From Betaproteobacteria bacterium (GTDB lineage: Bacteria; Pseudomonadota; Gammaproteobacteria; Burkholderiales; SG8-39), in contig VBCM01000137.1 in assembly GCA_005883675.1 (NCBI GenBank), positions 1 to 35,432 on the forward strand: a DNA stretch of 35,432 bases, in the 5' to 3' direction. The notes beneath the pieces were generated by a model, which was given only the letters and a program-made list of their open reading frames with translations, was not told the origin of the DNA and made no database searches. Both the position numbers and the translations under genes were made by a program. Positions 7,768-16,031 of the stretch are shown here, in pieces (within the stretch, counting starts at the first letter, position 1; every line of letters begins with the position of its first letter).

Positions 7768-7844
7768 GCGCCCGTAGCTCAGTTGGATAGAGTACCTGGC
7801 TACGAACCAGGGGGTCGTGGGTTCAAATCCTGCCGGGCGCGCCA
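7768..7844 (+). tRNA. tRNA-Arg (anticodon ACG)
   Basis: A complete 77-nt cloverleaf. The acceptor stem GCGCCCG pairs with CGGGCGC, followed by discriminator G and an encoded CCA. The D arm is GCTC...GAGT, the anticodon stem CCTGG/CCAGG encloses loop CTACGAA with anticodon ACG at 7802-7804, and the T arm GTGGG-TTCAAAT-CCTGC has one weak pair. The wobble A is expected to be deaminated to inosine, reading CGU, CGC and CGA, the major arginine codons in this GC-rich genome. Confidence 0.97.
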
Positions 7845-7858
7845 GAATTCAAACGCTT

Positions 7859-7885
7859 ACAGAGGATCGCTCGTCGATCCTCTGT
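7859..7885. terminator. Hairpin between tRNA-Arg and rhodanese gene, possible bidirectional terminator
   Basis: A perfect 11-bp stem, ACAGAGGATCG pairing with CGATCCTCTGT around loop CTCGT, lies 14 nt after the tRNA and 24 nt after the convergent rhodanese stop. There is no strong U-run on either side, so terminator function is inferred from position and stem strength. Confidence 0.6.
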
Positions 7886-7909
7886 GGGCTCTGAAGTAAG
7901 AACTGAACT

Positions 7910-8275
7910 TTACTCGTGAGCGGTAGGTAATCCGGTCGCTGACCAGCCTTGATAGCCGGATTTGAGATTGACGGCTTTAATGTATCCGGCGCGGTTCAGC
8001 AGCTTGGTTGCGCGAGGACCGACAGTGCTGCCGTCGCCGCAATAAACCACGATGTCGGCCGTTTTCGTAGCTTGAAGCTTGTCCATTCGCGCTTCCAGTA
8101 CATCCATGGGAATGAGAAGGGCGCCTGGTAGGTGCGCCCGGCCCGAGACGGCTTTGTCGCGTACATCGATAACGATTGCCCCGACTGCCATGAGAGCTTG
8201 AGCTTCCCGGGCCGTTACTTCCCTCACATCGGAGACCCTCGAATGCCACGAGGCTTGGAGAGTTGGTGCGTTCAC
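7910..8275 (-). CDS. Cytosolic rhodanese-like protein
   Basis: A single rhodanese domain of 121 residues. The first-strand signature IVIDVRDKAVSGRAHLPGALLIP and active loop VVYCGDGSTVG with the catalytic cysteine are visible. Such proteins bind sulfane sulfur as a persulfide and pass it on. The track start at 8302 encodes MLGLTRRRF, but that stretch is the ribosome binding site: AAGGAGGAG lies just before a GTG at 8275, which is taken as the start. No signal peptide is present, unlike the second rhodanese nearby. It is divergent from the DsrE-family gene, with about 100 bp between the starts, suggesting shared control of a sulfur-handling locus. Confidence 0.87.
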   Translation of the reverse strand: MNAPTLQASWHSRVSDVREVTAREAQALMAVGAIVIDVRDKAVSGRAHLPGALLIPMDVLEARMDKLQATKTADIVVYCGDGSTVGPRATKLLNRAGYIKAVNLKSGYQGWSATGLPTAHE

Positions 8276-8347
8276 GAATCTCCTCCTTGTCAGTCCAAGC
8301 ATCCTGTACGGGTGTTCCTACATCGCTCGAAAAGGTCACGCTCTTGC

Positions 8348-8353
8348 TAGAAT
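8348..8353 (+). promoter_or_regulatory. Putative -10 element of the DsrE-rhodanese operon
   Basis: TAGAAT lies 23 nt before the DsrE-family ATG, with a GGGAGG ribosome binding site between them. No TTGACA-like -35 is visible at 16-18 bp, so an activator or alternative sigma factor may be needed. This is an inference. Confidence 0.4.
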
Positions 8354-8376
8354 TTTTTCTACCAGGGAGGCTCATC

Positions 8377-8886
8377 ATGAAAAAGACCGTTATTCGAGGC
8401 TTGCTCTTCGCGGCGGCCGTCACTACCGCGGTGTCGTTCACCGGCGCGGCGTTCGCCGCCGGCTACGACGATCAGGAGGCGCTCGCCGGCCTAAAGGAGG
8501 TCAAGGTGGCATTTGACCTAACGGCGGGCGATCCCAAGGCACTGCTCGGCCGGCTGAACATCATCGATGAGACGCGCCAGTCACTCATCCAGCAGGGCGT
8601 GACGCCGCATTTCGTGCTCACTTTCCGCGGCCCGGCCACGCGTCTCATCCAGACCGACCAGTCGAAGATAAAGCCGGAAGACCGCGAGGGCGCGGCGAAG
8701 ATCGCTGCGAAGCTGGCCGAGATGCGCCGCGCCAAGGGGGTCGACAACCTCGAGCAGTGCGCCGTCGCGGTCCGCGAGCAGGGCACGAAGCCCGAGGACG
8801 TCGTGCCGTCGGTCAAGGTCGTCGGCAACGCCTGGATCTCGCTCATGGCGTACCAAGCGAAGGGTTACGCCTACATCGCGCCCTGA
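8377..8886 (+). CDS. Exported DsrE-family protein
   Basis: A 169-residue protein. MKKTVIRGLLFAAAVTTAVS starts a Sec signal peptide ending near AFAA-GYDD, so the product is probably periplasmic. The body has the DsrE/DsrF-like alpha/beta pattern: KVAFDLTAGDPKALLGRLNI, then VTPHFVLTFRGPATRLI, and one cysteine in NLEQCAVAV. The cytosolic DsrE group carries sulfur on a conserved cysteine; exported members, common in beta- and gammaproteobacteria, have an unestablished but probably similar sulfur or redox role. The ATG is preceded by GGGAGG; the longer track ORF from 8263 is not supported. An exported rhodanese follows 16 nt downstream, so both probably work in the periplasm. Confidence 0.87.
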   Translation: MKKTVIRGLLFAAAVTTAVSFTGAAFAAGYDDQEALAGLKEVKVAFDLTAGDPKALLGRLNIIDETRQSLIQQGVTPHFVLTFRGPATRLIQTDQSKIKPEDREGAAKIAAKLAEMRRAKGVDNLEQCAVAVREQGTKPEDVVPSVKVVGNAWISLMAYQAKGYAYIAP

Positions 8887-8902
8887 CGTGCCATCATAGG
8901 TT

Positions 8903-9319
8903 ATGCGCCGCATCGCCTATTTGGTTCTACTGCTTGGCGCGATCACCGCGCAGGCGGAGCCAGACCTCTCTGCGCCGCAGGCATTTGAACGTTCAAATCA
9001 GGGCGGTCTGCTCATCATCGACATTCGTACCCCGGAGGAATGGCGCGAGACAGGCGTGATCCCCGGGGCGCGGCGCGTCGACTTCTATCGGGGGCCGGAC
9101 GTGCTGCTCAAATCCGTGCTTCAAATGGTGAACGGCGATAGGAATGCACCGATCGCTCTCGTCTGCCACAGCGGAAGTCGCACGATCCAGGCGCAAAGAT
9201 TCCTTCAGGCGCAGGGCTTCACGCAGGTCTACAACGTCAGAGAAGGCATGGCCGGCAGCGCAGCCGGACCGGGCTGGCTGCACCGGCCGCTGCCTGTCGA
9301 GGCATGTCCGCGCTGCTGA
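8903..9319 (+). CDS. Exported rhodanese-like protein
   Basis: A 138-residue rhodanese with a Sec signal peptide (MRRIAYLVLLLGAITAQA, then EPDLSAP). The active loop LVCHSGSRTIQAQRFL carries the catalytic cysteine, and IDIRTPEEWRETGVIPGA is the conserved N-terminal strand and loop. The C-terminus ends CPRC, a second cysteine pair that could bind metal or take part in sulfur transfer. Together with the preceding exported DsrE-family gene it makes a two-gene periplasmic sulfur-transfer operon. Confidence 0.88.
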   Translation: MRRIAYLVLLLGAITAQAEPDLSAPQAFERSNQGGLLIIDIRTPEEWRETGVIPGARRVDFYRGPDVLLKSVLQMVNGDRNAPIALVCHSGSRTIQAQRFLQAQGFTQVYNVREGMAGSAAGPGWLHRPLPVEACPRC

Positions 9320-9332
9320 GCTAGCTGCAGCG

Positions 9333-9342
9333 GTTGTACAAC
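9333..9342. repeat. Short perfect palindrome before the first Bug gene
   Basis: GTTGTACAAC lies between the exported rhodanese stop and the AGGAGG ribosome binding site of the Bug gene. Its position suits a repressor site, but only one copy was noticed and no matching regulator gene is adjacent. Confidence 0.3.
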
Positions 9343-9356
9343 GCAGGAGGGGAAAG

Positions 9357-10325
9357 ATGCGCCGTTACTTGATCGCCGCCGTCCTGTTCGGCGCGCTCGG
9401 CTGCGCAGCGGCGCAGTCGTATCCGGATCGGCCCGTGCACCTCGTGGTCGCCTTCGTGCCGGGCGGCGCCACGGACACGATGGCGCGCCAGATCCTCGGC
9501 GAGCTCTCCGAAGCGCTCGGCCAGCCCGTGCTGGTGGAGAACCGGCCCGGCGCGAACGGTTATCTCGGCTGGAACCACGTCGCCAGTTCCGCACCGGACG
9601 GCTACACGCTGCTACTAGCCGAGAACGCGCTGGCGATGAGCCAGGCGCTGTATCGCAAGACGAGCACCGGCTTCGATCCGCTCAAGCAGTACGATGCGAT
9701 TGCCTCCGTCGCGAGCTCTCCCATGGTGCTCGTCGTCGCGAACAGCGTGAAAGCGAACAGCGTGCAGGAGCTCGTCGCGTTCTCGAAGGCTGGGCCGCAG
9801 AAGATGAATTACGCCTCCGCCGGTGTTGGCAGTGTGACGCATCTCGTGATGGAGGTGTTCCGCGACGGGGTCGGCATGGACGCCGTGCACGTGCCTTACA
9901 AAGGCGGCGGCCAGGCGGTCGCCGACGTGATCGCCGGCCACATTCCAGTCACCTTCGCCTCGACGCAGGTGGCGAAGGGCCTGGTGGAAGGCGGCAAGCT
10001 GAAAGCGCTCGCCGTCACGAGCACGGCGCGCTCGCCGGCGCTGCCGAATGTGCCGACGCTCAAGGAAGCGGGCGTGACGCATGCCGACGTCGACCTGCGC
10101 TTCTGGTACGGCGTCTTCGGACCGAAGGGCATTCCCGAAGCGGCCAAGGCGAAGCTCGGCAAGGCGATTGCCGCCGTGATGGCCGATGCGAAAGTGCGCG
10201 AGCGGCTCGCCCGGCTCGACATCACGCCGGAGTACGCCCCGGGCCCGGTGCTCCAGGCCAAGCTCACGAACGAAATCAGGAACTGGAGCGCCTTCGTCGA
10301 CGCGAAGCACATCAAGCCAGAATAG
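9357..10325 (+). CDS. Bug/TctC family periplasmic substrate-binding protein (1)
   Basis: A 322-residue exported binding protein. The signal peptide MRRYLIAAVLFGALGCAAAQ precedes YPDRPVHLVVAFVPGGATDT. Bug-family hallmarks follow in order: VENRPGANG, APDGYTLL, YASAGVGSVTHL, VHVPYKGGG and LPNVPTLKEAG. Such proteins bind carboxylates or related small molecules for tripartite tricarboxylate transport, but no TctA/TctB genes are in the window. The ATG is chosen for AGGAGGGG 7-8 nt upstream; the longer track ORF from 9144 overlaps the rhodanese. The downstream hydrolase starts on the base after its stop, so binding and hydrolysis of one compound is a reasonable inference. Confidence 0.92.
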   Translation: MRRYLIAAVLFGALGCAAAQSYPDRPVHLVVAFVPGGATDTMARQILGELSEALGQPVLVENRPGANGYLGWNHVASSAPDGYTLLLAENALAMSQALYRKTSTGFDPLKQYDAIASVASSPMVLVVANSVKANSVQELVAFSKAGPQKMNYASAGVGSVTHLVMEVFRDGVGMDAVHVPYKGGGQAVADVIAGHIPVTFASTQVAKGLVEGGKLKALAVTSTARSPALPNVPTLKEAGVTHADVDLRFWYGVFGPKGIPEAAKAKLGKAIAAVMADAKVRERLARLDITPEYAPGPVLQAKLTNEIRNWSAFVDAKHIKPE

Positions 10326-11480
10326 ATGCCTTCGCGCGGTCCGTGGATCGATCACTTCGGCGACAACTTTCTCTGGTCGAACGCCACGCTCATCATCAAG
10401 GGCATGGGGCCTTACGGCGTGGTGGCGCTCGAGGAAATCGACCGCGTCTGCGAGCGGCTGCGCCCGCGCCAGCACGAGCCGCACGCCTGGTCGGAGGAGT
10501 GGGGCGCCCTCGGCGACCTCGTCGAGCGGCGCGCCGAGGAAGCCGCGGCGAAAGGCCATAAGCACAGCGCCGGCGATTACTACCTTCGCGCCGGTCATTA
10601 TCACTACAACGCCGAGCGCTTCATTGCGCCCGGGCCGGAGAAGCAGCGCTGGGCGGAGAAGGCCTATCGCTGCTGGCACGCGGGGATTCGCCTGCGGCAT
10701 GCAAACGTCGAGTTCATCGAGGTGCCTTACGAACGCACGACGCTGCCGGCGCTATTCATGAAAGCACAGCGGTTGGGTCAGGCACCGACGGTAGTGATCT
10801 TCAACGGCATGGACAACGCGAAGGAGATGAGTATCTTCTTCGCCGGACTGGAATTCGCGCGGCGCGGCGTGCATACGCTCGCCGTCGATGGGCCGGGGCA
10901 GGGCGAGAGCCTGCGACTGCGCGGCATGAAGAGCCGCTACGACTACGAGGTGGCGGGCAGCGCGGCTTACGAATACGTGGCGAGCCGGCCTGAAGTCGAT
11001 GCGAAACGCGTCGCCGTCATGGGCTATAGCTTTGGCGGCTATTACTCGTCGCGCATTGCCGCGTTCGAGCACCGCTACGCTGCCTGCATCGCGTTGTCAG
11101 CGCTTCACTGGGACCTCGCCGCGTGGCAGTCGCATATCAAGGAGAAGAACGCGGCCTCGCCCAAGACCGTGGCGCAATCGAACTTTCAGTTCCAGTACGT
11201 GGTGGGCGCGGCGACGCCGGACGAGGCGATCGAGATCGCCCGCCGGTTCTCGCTCAAAGACGTCGCGCGGCAGATTCGCTGCCCGTTCCTCGTCACGCAT
11301 GGCGGCAACGACCGTGTCGTGCCGGTGGAAAATGCGCAGAAGCTCTACGACGCGGTGGGATCGTCGAACAAGACCATCAAGATCTTCACCACCGAGGAGG
11401 GCGGCGCAGAGCACGCGCACGTCGACAACCGGCAGATCGGCATCGACTACGCCGCCGACTGGCTCGAGGACAATCTCTAG
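10326..11480 (+). CDS. Alpha/beta hydrolase, similar to 2,6-dihydroxypseudooxynicotine hydrolase
   Basis: A 384-residue alpha/beta hydrolase with a long N-terminal helical region (about 1-125) before the catalytic core. The nucleophile is S235 in MGYSFGGYYSSR; the acid lies in THGGNDRVVPV and the histidine probably in EHAHVDN. This architecture (N-terminal cap, then core) is that of the FrsA-like/pseudooxynicotine-hydrolase group, which cleaves carbon-carbon or ester bonds of ketone-like substrates; the substrate here is not known. No signal peptide is present. TAGATG joins it to the Bug gene. Its stop overlaps the stop of the convergent MmgE/PrpD gene in a shared CTAG. Confidence 0.85.
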   Translation: MPSRGPWIDHFGDNFLWSNATLIIKGMGPYGVVALEEIDRVCERLRPRQHEPHAWSEEWGALGDLVERRAEEAAAKGHKHSAGDYYLRAGHYHYNAERFIAPGPEKQRWAEKAYRCWHAGIRLRHANVEFIEVPYERTTLPALFMKAQRLGQAPTVVIFNGMDNAKEMSIFFAGLEFARRGVHTLAVDGPGQGESLRLRGMKSRYDYEVAGSAAYEYVASRPEVDAKRVAVMGYSFGGYYSSRIAAFEHRYAACIALSALHWDLAAWQSHIKEKNAASPKTVAQSNFQFQYVVGAATPDEAIEIARRFSLKDVARQIRCPFLVTHGGNDRVVPVENAQKLYDAVGSSNKTIKIFTTEEGGAEHAHVDNRQIGIDYAADWLEDNL

Positions 11481-12826
11481 TTCATGCGCAGGGCCGCGGT
11501 GAGCTCGCGCACATCGGCCACCCGCTCGAGATTGCCGACCAGCGCGATGATCCGTTTCACCTGGGCGGCCTCCATAGATCCCGCGGCCGCGGTGCGCAGC
11601 TTCTCCTCGATCTCCGCACGCGTGAGCGGATCGGCCGGATCGCCCTTCGGCGCGGCGCGGCGGTCGCTGTGCAACGCGCCGTCGACGGTGCGTATCTCCA
11701 CGACTGCGCCGGTGCCTTCGACACGCGGATCGATTTCCACCTTCACTCGCTCGCGCGCGAAGGCGCCGACCGCCGGGTCCTGGTAGCGCTTGGGCTCGAA
11801 CTGCTCGAGCCAGCAGCGGCGGTCGTGCAGCACGATCGAGGTGACGTAGGGCGTCGAGAGCAGCGCCTTGAACTTGTCGTTCCATGGCAGTGTGCCATGC
11901 ATGTCGTACACCGTTTTCGACAGTCCGACGCGCACTGCCGCCACGCGGGCCGGGGTGAGATCGTGTGCGCGGAGCAAGGCGAAGAGGCTGGTGATCACCG
12001 TCTGTATGGAGCTCGCGGCAGGCCACAGGCGCAGCGCGATCTGCTCCAGTTCCCAGCGATCGCCGAGTGCGGCGCTCACCGCGTCGGGCGCGCCGCCGTC
12101 GGAGTAAGCGTTGAAGATGCCCCCATCCTCATGCGCGAGGACTTCCGCCGAGGCGCTGAAGCCCTGCGCGGCGAGCAGGCCGGCGAGGAGGCCCGAGAGC
12201 GCGCCGCGCGACTGGTGGAACTTGATGGTCGGCGTACCCCAGTGCGCGAAGGTGCCCGCCGACTGGCTGCCCGCCAGTCCGAAGGCGTTGCGCTGCCGGT
12301 CGGCATCGAGGCGCAGCAGCTTGCCGGCGGCGGCCGCGCCACCGAACGGGCCGATGACGCCGGGCGAATGCCAGCCGCGCGCGCGGAAGGCCTTGTAGTT
12401 GGTGCCGAGCCCGATGCGCACGGTGGTTTCCAGGCCTGCGGCAACCGCGGTGATGAATGCGCGGCCATCGGCGCCCGCTCGCTCGGCGATGGCGAGCGCG
12501 GGCGGCACGACCTGCGGCGTGGTGTGGCACAGCGTGGGACGGTGGACATCGCACACGGTCACGGCGGTGATCAGGTAACCATTGAGCAGCGTGGCGCCGG
12601 CGAGCGAGAGCTGCTCGCCGCCGATCACCGTCGCTTCATGCGAGGCGCCAAGCGCAGCGGCGAGCGCGCGGATCTGGGCGCTTTCGTCGCCCTGCCGGCC
12701 GGCGATCGCGCTCGCAATCGTATCGAGCACGAGGTCCTTCACGCGCTCGCGAACGCGCGGCGGCAGGTCGTCATACCGCAGGCCGGCGACGAACCGCGCG
12801 AGCTCGCTGGTAGGCGTCGCCGTCAC
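11477..12826 (-). CDS. MmgE/PrpD family protein
   Basis: A 449-residue MmgE/PrpD protein, a family including 2-methylcitrate dehydratase, cis-aconitate decarboxylase and iminodisuccinate epimerase. Visible blocks are VLDTIASAIAGRQGDE, LLNGYLITAVTVCDVHR in place of the usual aspartate/histidine-rich block, and GWHSPGVIGPFGGAAAAGKLL. Prp genes are absent nearby, so a methylcitrate role is not indicated. The track shows one 838-aa ORF, but the real start is the GTG at 12826: it overlaps the stop of the Bug gene as GTGA, and the upstream part of that ORF is a shadow of the Bug gene. The pair is thus a translationally coupled binding-protein/dehydratase-like unit. Confidence 0.9.
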   Translation of the reverse strand: MTATPTSELARFVAGLRYDDLPPRVRERVKDLVLDTIASAIAGRQGDESAQIRALAAALGASHEATVIGGEQLSLAGATLLNGYLITAVTVCDVHRPTLCHTTPQVVPPALAIAERAGADGRAFITAVAAGLETTVRIGLGTNYKAFRARGWHSPGVIGPFGGAAAAGKLLRLDADRQRNAFGLAGSQSAGTFAHWGTPTIKFHQSRGALSGLLAGLLAAQGFSASAEVLAHEDGGIFNAYSDGGAPDAVSAALGDRWELEQIALRLWPAASSIQTVITSLFALLRAHDLTPARVAAVRVGLSKTVYDMHGTLPWNDKFKALLSTPYVTSIVLHDRRCWLEQFEPKRYQDPAVGAFARERVKVEIDPRVEGTGAVVEIRTVDGALHSDRRAAPKGDPADPLTRAEIEEKLRTAAAGSMEAAQVKRIIALVGNLERVADVRELTAALRMN

Positions 12827-13794
12827 TCGAGCTTCGCGCCGGAGTCTTTCACCGCCTTCGCCCACTTGACGAGCTCGGCCTTGATCAGCGCGCTGAACTC
12901 CTCGGGCGTGCAGATCGCGGGCTCCGCGGCGAGGTTGACGAGGCGCTCGCGCATTTCGGGCAGCGCATAGATCTTCGCCACCGTGTCGTGGATCTTCCGC
13001 ACGACCGGTGCCGGAATGCCCGCGGGCGCGACGAGGCCGTTCCAGCCGACGGCGACGTAGCCCGGCAGCGCCGATTCGTTCAACGTCGGCACATTGGGCA
13101 GCGTGCTCACCCGCTCGGCGGTCGTCACGGCGATGGCACGCGCCTGCTTGTTCTTGACGAACGGGACTGCGGCCGGCGCCGTGGCGAACGTCAGCGCGAC
13201 TTCGCCGGCGATGAGCGCCTGCAGTTGCGGCGCCGCGCCTTTGTACGGCACATGGAGCAGATCTATGCCGGCCATGGCCTTGAAGATCTCGGCGGTGAGA
13301 TGCGGCTGCGAGCCGCTGCCCGCGGAGCTGTATGCCAGCGCTCCGGGCTGCTGTTTGGCGAGAGCGATGAGCTCCTGCGCGTCCTTCGCCGGTACCGACG
13401 GATGCACGATCAGCAGGCTCGGCAGATTCACGAGGTTCGTGATCAGGGTGAAGTCCTTGAGCGGATCGAACGGCAGGTTCGGATAGATCGCCGGGTTGAT
13501 GGCGTGGGTACCGACGGTGTTGATGAGGAGCACGTGCGGATCGCCGCGCTGCTTGGCGACGTATTCGCTGGCGATGTTGCCAGCGGCGCCAGGCCGGTTC
13601 TCCGCGATCACCGGCTGCCCCCATTCGAGGGCAAGCTTTTCGGCGAGCGTACGCGCCAGGATGTCGGACGTGCCGCCGGGAGGGAACGGACTGATGATCC
13701 GCACGGTGCGCGATGGATACGCCTGCGCGCTGGCGTATGTGCAGATCAGCGTGAGCAGCAGGCCGGCGCCGATGCGGCGCACGAATGCGGTCAT
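12823..13794 (-). CDS. Bug/TctC family periplasmic substrate-binding protein (2)
   Basis: A 323-residue Bug protein. MTAFVRRIGAGLLLTLICTYASAQ is the signal peptide, then YPSRTVRIISPFPPGGTSDI, AENRPGAAGN, YSSAGSGSQPHL, LLHVPYKGAAPQ and LPNVPTLNESA. The start is decided by GGAGGAG 8 nt before the ATG at 13794; the longer track ORF has no signal peptide. Its last codons overlap the start of the MmgE/PrpD gene, suggesting both serve the same organic acid. It is divergent from the ThDP-enzyme operon, with only about 56 bp between the starts, so the two may share regulation. Confidence 0.93.
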   Translation of the reverse strand: MTAFVRRIGAGLLLTLICTYASAQAYPSRTVRIISPFPPGGTSDILARTLAEKLALEWGQPVIAENRPGAAGNIASEYVAKQRGDPHVLLINTVGTHAINPAIYPNLPFDPLKDFTLITNLVNLPSLLIVHPSVPAKDAQELIALAKQQPGALAYSSAGSGSQPHLTAEIFKAMAGIDLLHVPYKGAAPQLQALIAGEVALTFATAPAAVPFVKNKQARAIAVTTAERVSTLPNVPTLNESALPGYVAVGWNGLVAPAGIPAPVVRKIHDTVAKIYALPEMRERLVNLAAEPAICTPEEFSALIKAELVKWAKAVKDSGAKLE

Positions 13795-13850
13795 GGCGTG
13801 ACTCCTCCGAAGGCCATGATGGCATACTCGATGTAGCAAAGGAGCGCGGT

Positions 13851-15671
13851 ATGAACAAGCCAACGGAAAGGGCGCTGGGCGGCGTGGCGGATAAGCCCGC
13901 GCGCACGACGCGCAAGGGCGGCGAGCTGATCGCGGAATTCCTCGTGCGGGAAAAGATTCCGTACGTCTTCGGCATCTGCGGCCACGGCAACATCGGCCTG
14001 CTCGATCCGCTCTACGAGGTGCGCGACAAGGTGCGGCTCGTCTCGCCGCGCCACGAGCAGACCGCCGGCCACATGGCCGATGGCTACTTCCGCGTGAAGC
14101 ATCGGCCGGTGGCAACGCTGACTTCCACCGGCCCGGGCTCGGCCAACCTCATCATGGCGCTCGCCGTGGCGCAGACCGATTCGTCGGCGCTGCTCGCGAT
14201 CAGTGCGAACGTGCCGACCTCGCAGTTCAACCGCGGCCCGTTCCAAGAGCTGAACCGCCACCATCAGGCGGACTACCCCAACGTCGTACGGCCGGTCGTG
14301 AAACGCAGCTTCCAGCCCACACGCGTGGACATGCTGCCGCTTTTCCTGCGCCAGGCGCTCACCACCGCGATCAGCGGACGGCCGGGGCCGGTGAATCTCG
14401 ACGTGCCGTTCAATCTTTTCCAGGAGGAGGCGGCGGTCGAGCTCGAGGCGCCGGCCGAGGGATTCGGCACCCGGCGTAGCGGCGCGTCGCCCGAAGAAGT
14501 GGCGCGCACGCTCGACCTGCTCCAGGCGGCGCGGCGGCCGGCGATCTTCATCGGCCACGGCGTCACGCTGTCGGAGGCGGGGAAAGAGCTCACCGAGTTT
14601 GCGCGCAAGTACCGCATTCCGGTGATCAGCTCGCCCAATGGCATGGGCTGTCTCGACATGCGCGATCCGTTATCGCTCGGCTTCATCGGCCGCAACGGCG
14701 CCTATCCGGCGAACCAGGCGGGGCGACACACGGACTTCGTGCTGGCCATCGGCGGGCGCTTCGACGATCGCTCGGCGTCCTCGTGGCTGCCCGGCTACTC
14801 ATGGAATTTCCCGGCGGCGAAGCTCGTGCATGTCGACGTCGATCACGCCGAGATCGGGCGCAACTACGTGCCGGATCTCGGCATCCTCGCGGATGCGCGC
14901 ACCTTCCTGCGGCAGCTCTTGGCCGAAGCTCCTTCCAGAAAGATTCCCGCCTTTAATGAATGGCAGGCGGAGATCACTGCCTGGCGCGCGGACTGGGAAA
15001 AGTACATCCGCCCGAACTTCGAGGCGCACGCTTCGCCGATCCGCCCGGAGCGCATCGTCGCCGACTGCCGCGCGGTGCTGCCCGACGAGGCGATCATCTC
15101 GCTCGACTCCGGCATCCATCACAACTGGTTCATGCAGTTCTGGGAGGCGCGCCGGCCGCAGACCATGCTCAACACTTGGGGCTATTCGGGCATGGGCTTC
15201 GGGCCGAGCTCGATTCTCGGCGCGAAGCTCGCCGCGCCGGAGCGCCCGTGCGTCTCGATTTGCGGCGATGGCGGCTTCACCATGGTGTCGCACGTGCTGT
15301 GCACGGCGGTCGAATACGATATCCCCGCCGTCTGGGTGGTCTGGAACAACTTCGCCTGGGCCGCGATCCGCGACCTGCAGTACGCCTATTTCGACGGGCG
15401 CGAGCACGGCACCGCCTTCTATCAGGGGCCGGAGAGGAAACCCTACAACCCCGATTTCGCCGCCTGGGCGCGGGCCGCGGGCGTCGAGGGGATAACCATT
15501 ACGAAGTCGCAGGACTTCAAGGGGGCGCTCGAGCATGCGGTAAAGCTGGGCAAGCCTTGCCTCATCGACGTGCACGTCGACGCGGACATCCGGCCGCCCG
15601 GCACCGGCGCGTGGGCGCTGCCGCCGATCCCGCACAAGGAGCCGATCTTCGGCGCCAAACATGTCCGTTGA
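13851..15671 (+). CDS. Thiamine diphosphate-binding enzyme, acetolactate synthase-like
   Basis: A 606-residue three-domain ThDP enzyme. The Pyr domain (about 20-185) has the catalytic glutamate E69 in SPRHEQTAGHMADGY; a central domain (about 215-350) includes AIGGRFDDRS; the PP domain (about 400-575) has the metal/ThDP motif from GDGG (472-475) to NN (499-500). No regulatory subunit gene (ilvN) is adjacent, so it is probably not the biosynthetic acetolactate synthase. Related enzymes include sulfoacetaldehyde acetyltransferase, glyoxylate carboligase and other carboligases or decarboxylases; the sequence does not decide. The Pyr-domain GICGHGNIGLLDPLY stretch marks a poorly described subgroup. 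The start ATG has AAAGGAG upstream. It overlaps the next gene by 11 bases. Confidence 0.87.
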   Translation: MNKPTERALGGVADKPARTTRKGGELIAEFLVREKIPYVFGICGHGNIGLLDPLYEVRDKVRLVSPRHEQTAGHMADGYFRVKHRPVATLTSTGPGSANLIMALAVAQTDSSALLAISANVPTSQFNRGPFQELNRHHQADYPNVVRPVVKRSFQPTRVDMLPLFLRQALTTAISGRPGPVNLDVPFNLFQEEAAVELEAPAEGFGTRRSGASPEEVARTLDLLQAARRPAIFIGHGVTLSEAGKELTEFARKYRIPVISSPNGMGCLDMRDPLSLGFIGRNGAYPANQAGRHTDFVLAIGGRFDDRSASSWLPGYSWNFPAAKLVHVDVDHAEIGRNYVPDLGILADARTFLRQLLAEAPSRKIPAFNEWQAEITAWRADWEKYIRPNFEAHASPIRPERIVADCRAVLPDEAIISLDSGIHHNWFMQFWEARRPQTMLNTWGYSGMGFGPSSILGAKLAAPERPCVSICGDGGFTMVSHVLCTAVEYDIPAVWVVWNNFAWAAIRDLQYAYFDGREHGTAFYQGPERKPYNPDFAAWARAAGVEGITITKSQDFKGALEHAVKLGKPCLIDVHVDADIRPPGTGAWALPPIPHKEPIFGAKHVR

Positions 15672-16029
15672 GCGCAAGCCGTCCATCCGCAACGTCGTCG
15701 AGACGCCGTGGCAGCAGTTTCCCGGACATTTCGGCGGCGCGCTGTCCAAACCGCTCGTGCGTCCGGAAACCGTGGGCTCGCGCCTGGTGGACTATCGCAT
15801 CTCCACGTATCAGCAGATGGCGTACGTGGAGCCGCACGTGCATCAGGTGCAGGAGCAGATCTATCACGTGCTCGAAGGCGAGGGCGCCATGGAGATCGAC
15901 GGCAAGAGGACCATCGTGCGAAAGCACGACGTGATCTTCATTCCGCCGGGCGTGAAGCACTCCATTCGCAATGAGGGCCTGACGGATCTAACCTTCATTG
16001 TCGTGACGACGCCCATCGAGGATCGCTAG
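15661..16029 (+). CDS. Small cupin-domain protein
   Basis: A 122-residue single cupin. The metal-binding motif is in PHVHQVQEQIYHVLEGEG, with H, H and E/Q ligands, and the second motif is in FIPPGVKHSIRNEG. Small cupins of this type are metal-dependent dioxygenases, isomerases or simple sensors; activity cannot be assigned. The ATG lies inside the last codons of the ThDP enzyme, so expression is coupled and it may act on the product or precursor of that enzyme. No signal peptide. Confidence 0.88.
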   Translation: MSVERKPSIRNVVETPWQQFPGHFGGALSKPLVRPETVGSRLVDYRISTYQQMAYVEPHVHQVQEQIYHVLEGEGAMEIDGKRTIVRKHDVIFIPPGVKHSIRNEGLTDLTFIVVTTPIEDR

Positions 16030-16031
16030 CG

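Noticed and set aside
7768-7844. tRNA-Arg as an integration site of a mobile element
   Set aside because: No integrase and no second copy of the tRNA 3' end was seen; adjacent genes look like core chromosomal genes.
11123-12970. 615-aa plus-strand ORF
   Set aside because: Low-complexity Arg/Ala-rich shadow over the hydrolase end and the MmgE/PrpD gene; no domain recognisable.
11477-13993. 838-aa minus ORF as a single fusion protein
   Set aside because: Only the part after the GTG at 12826 is MmgE/PrpD; the rest is an out-of-frame reading of the Bug gene, which has its own signal peptide and GTGA-overlapping stop.
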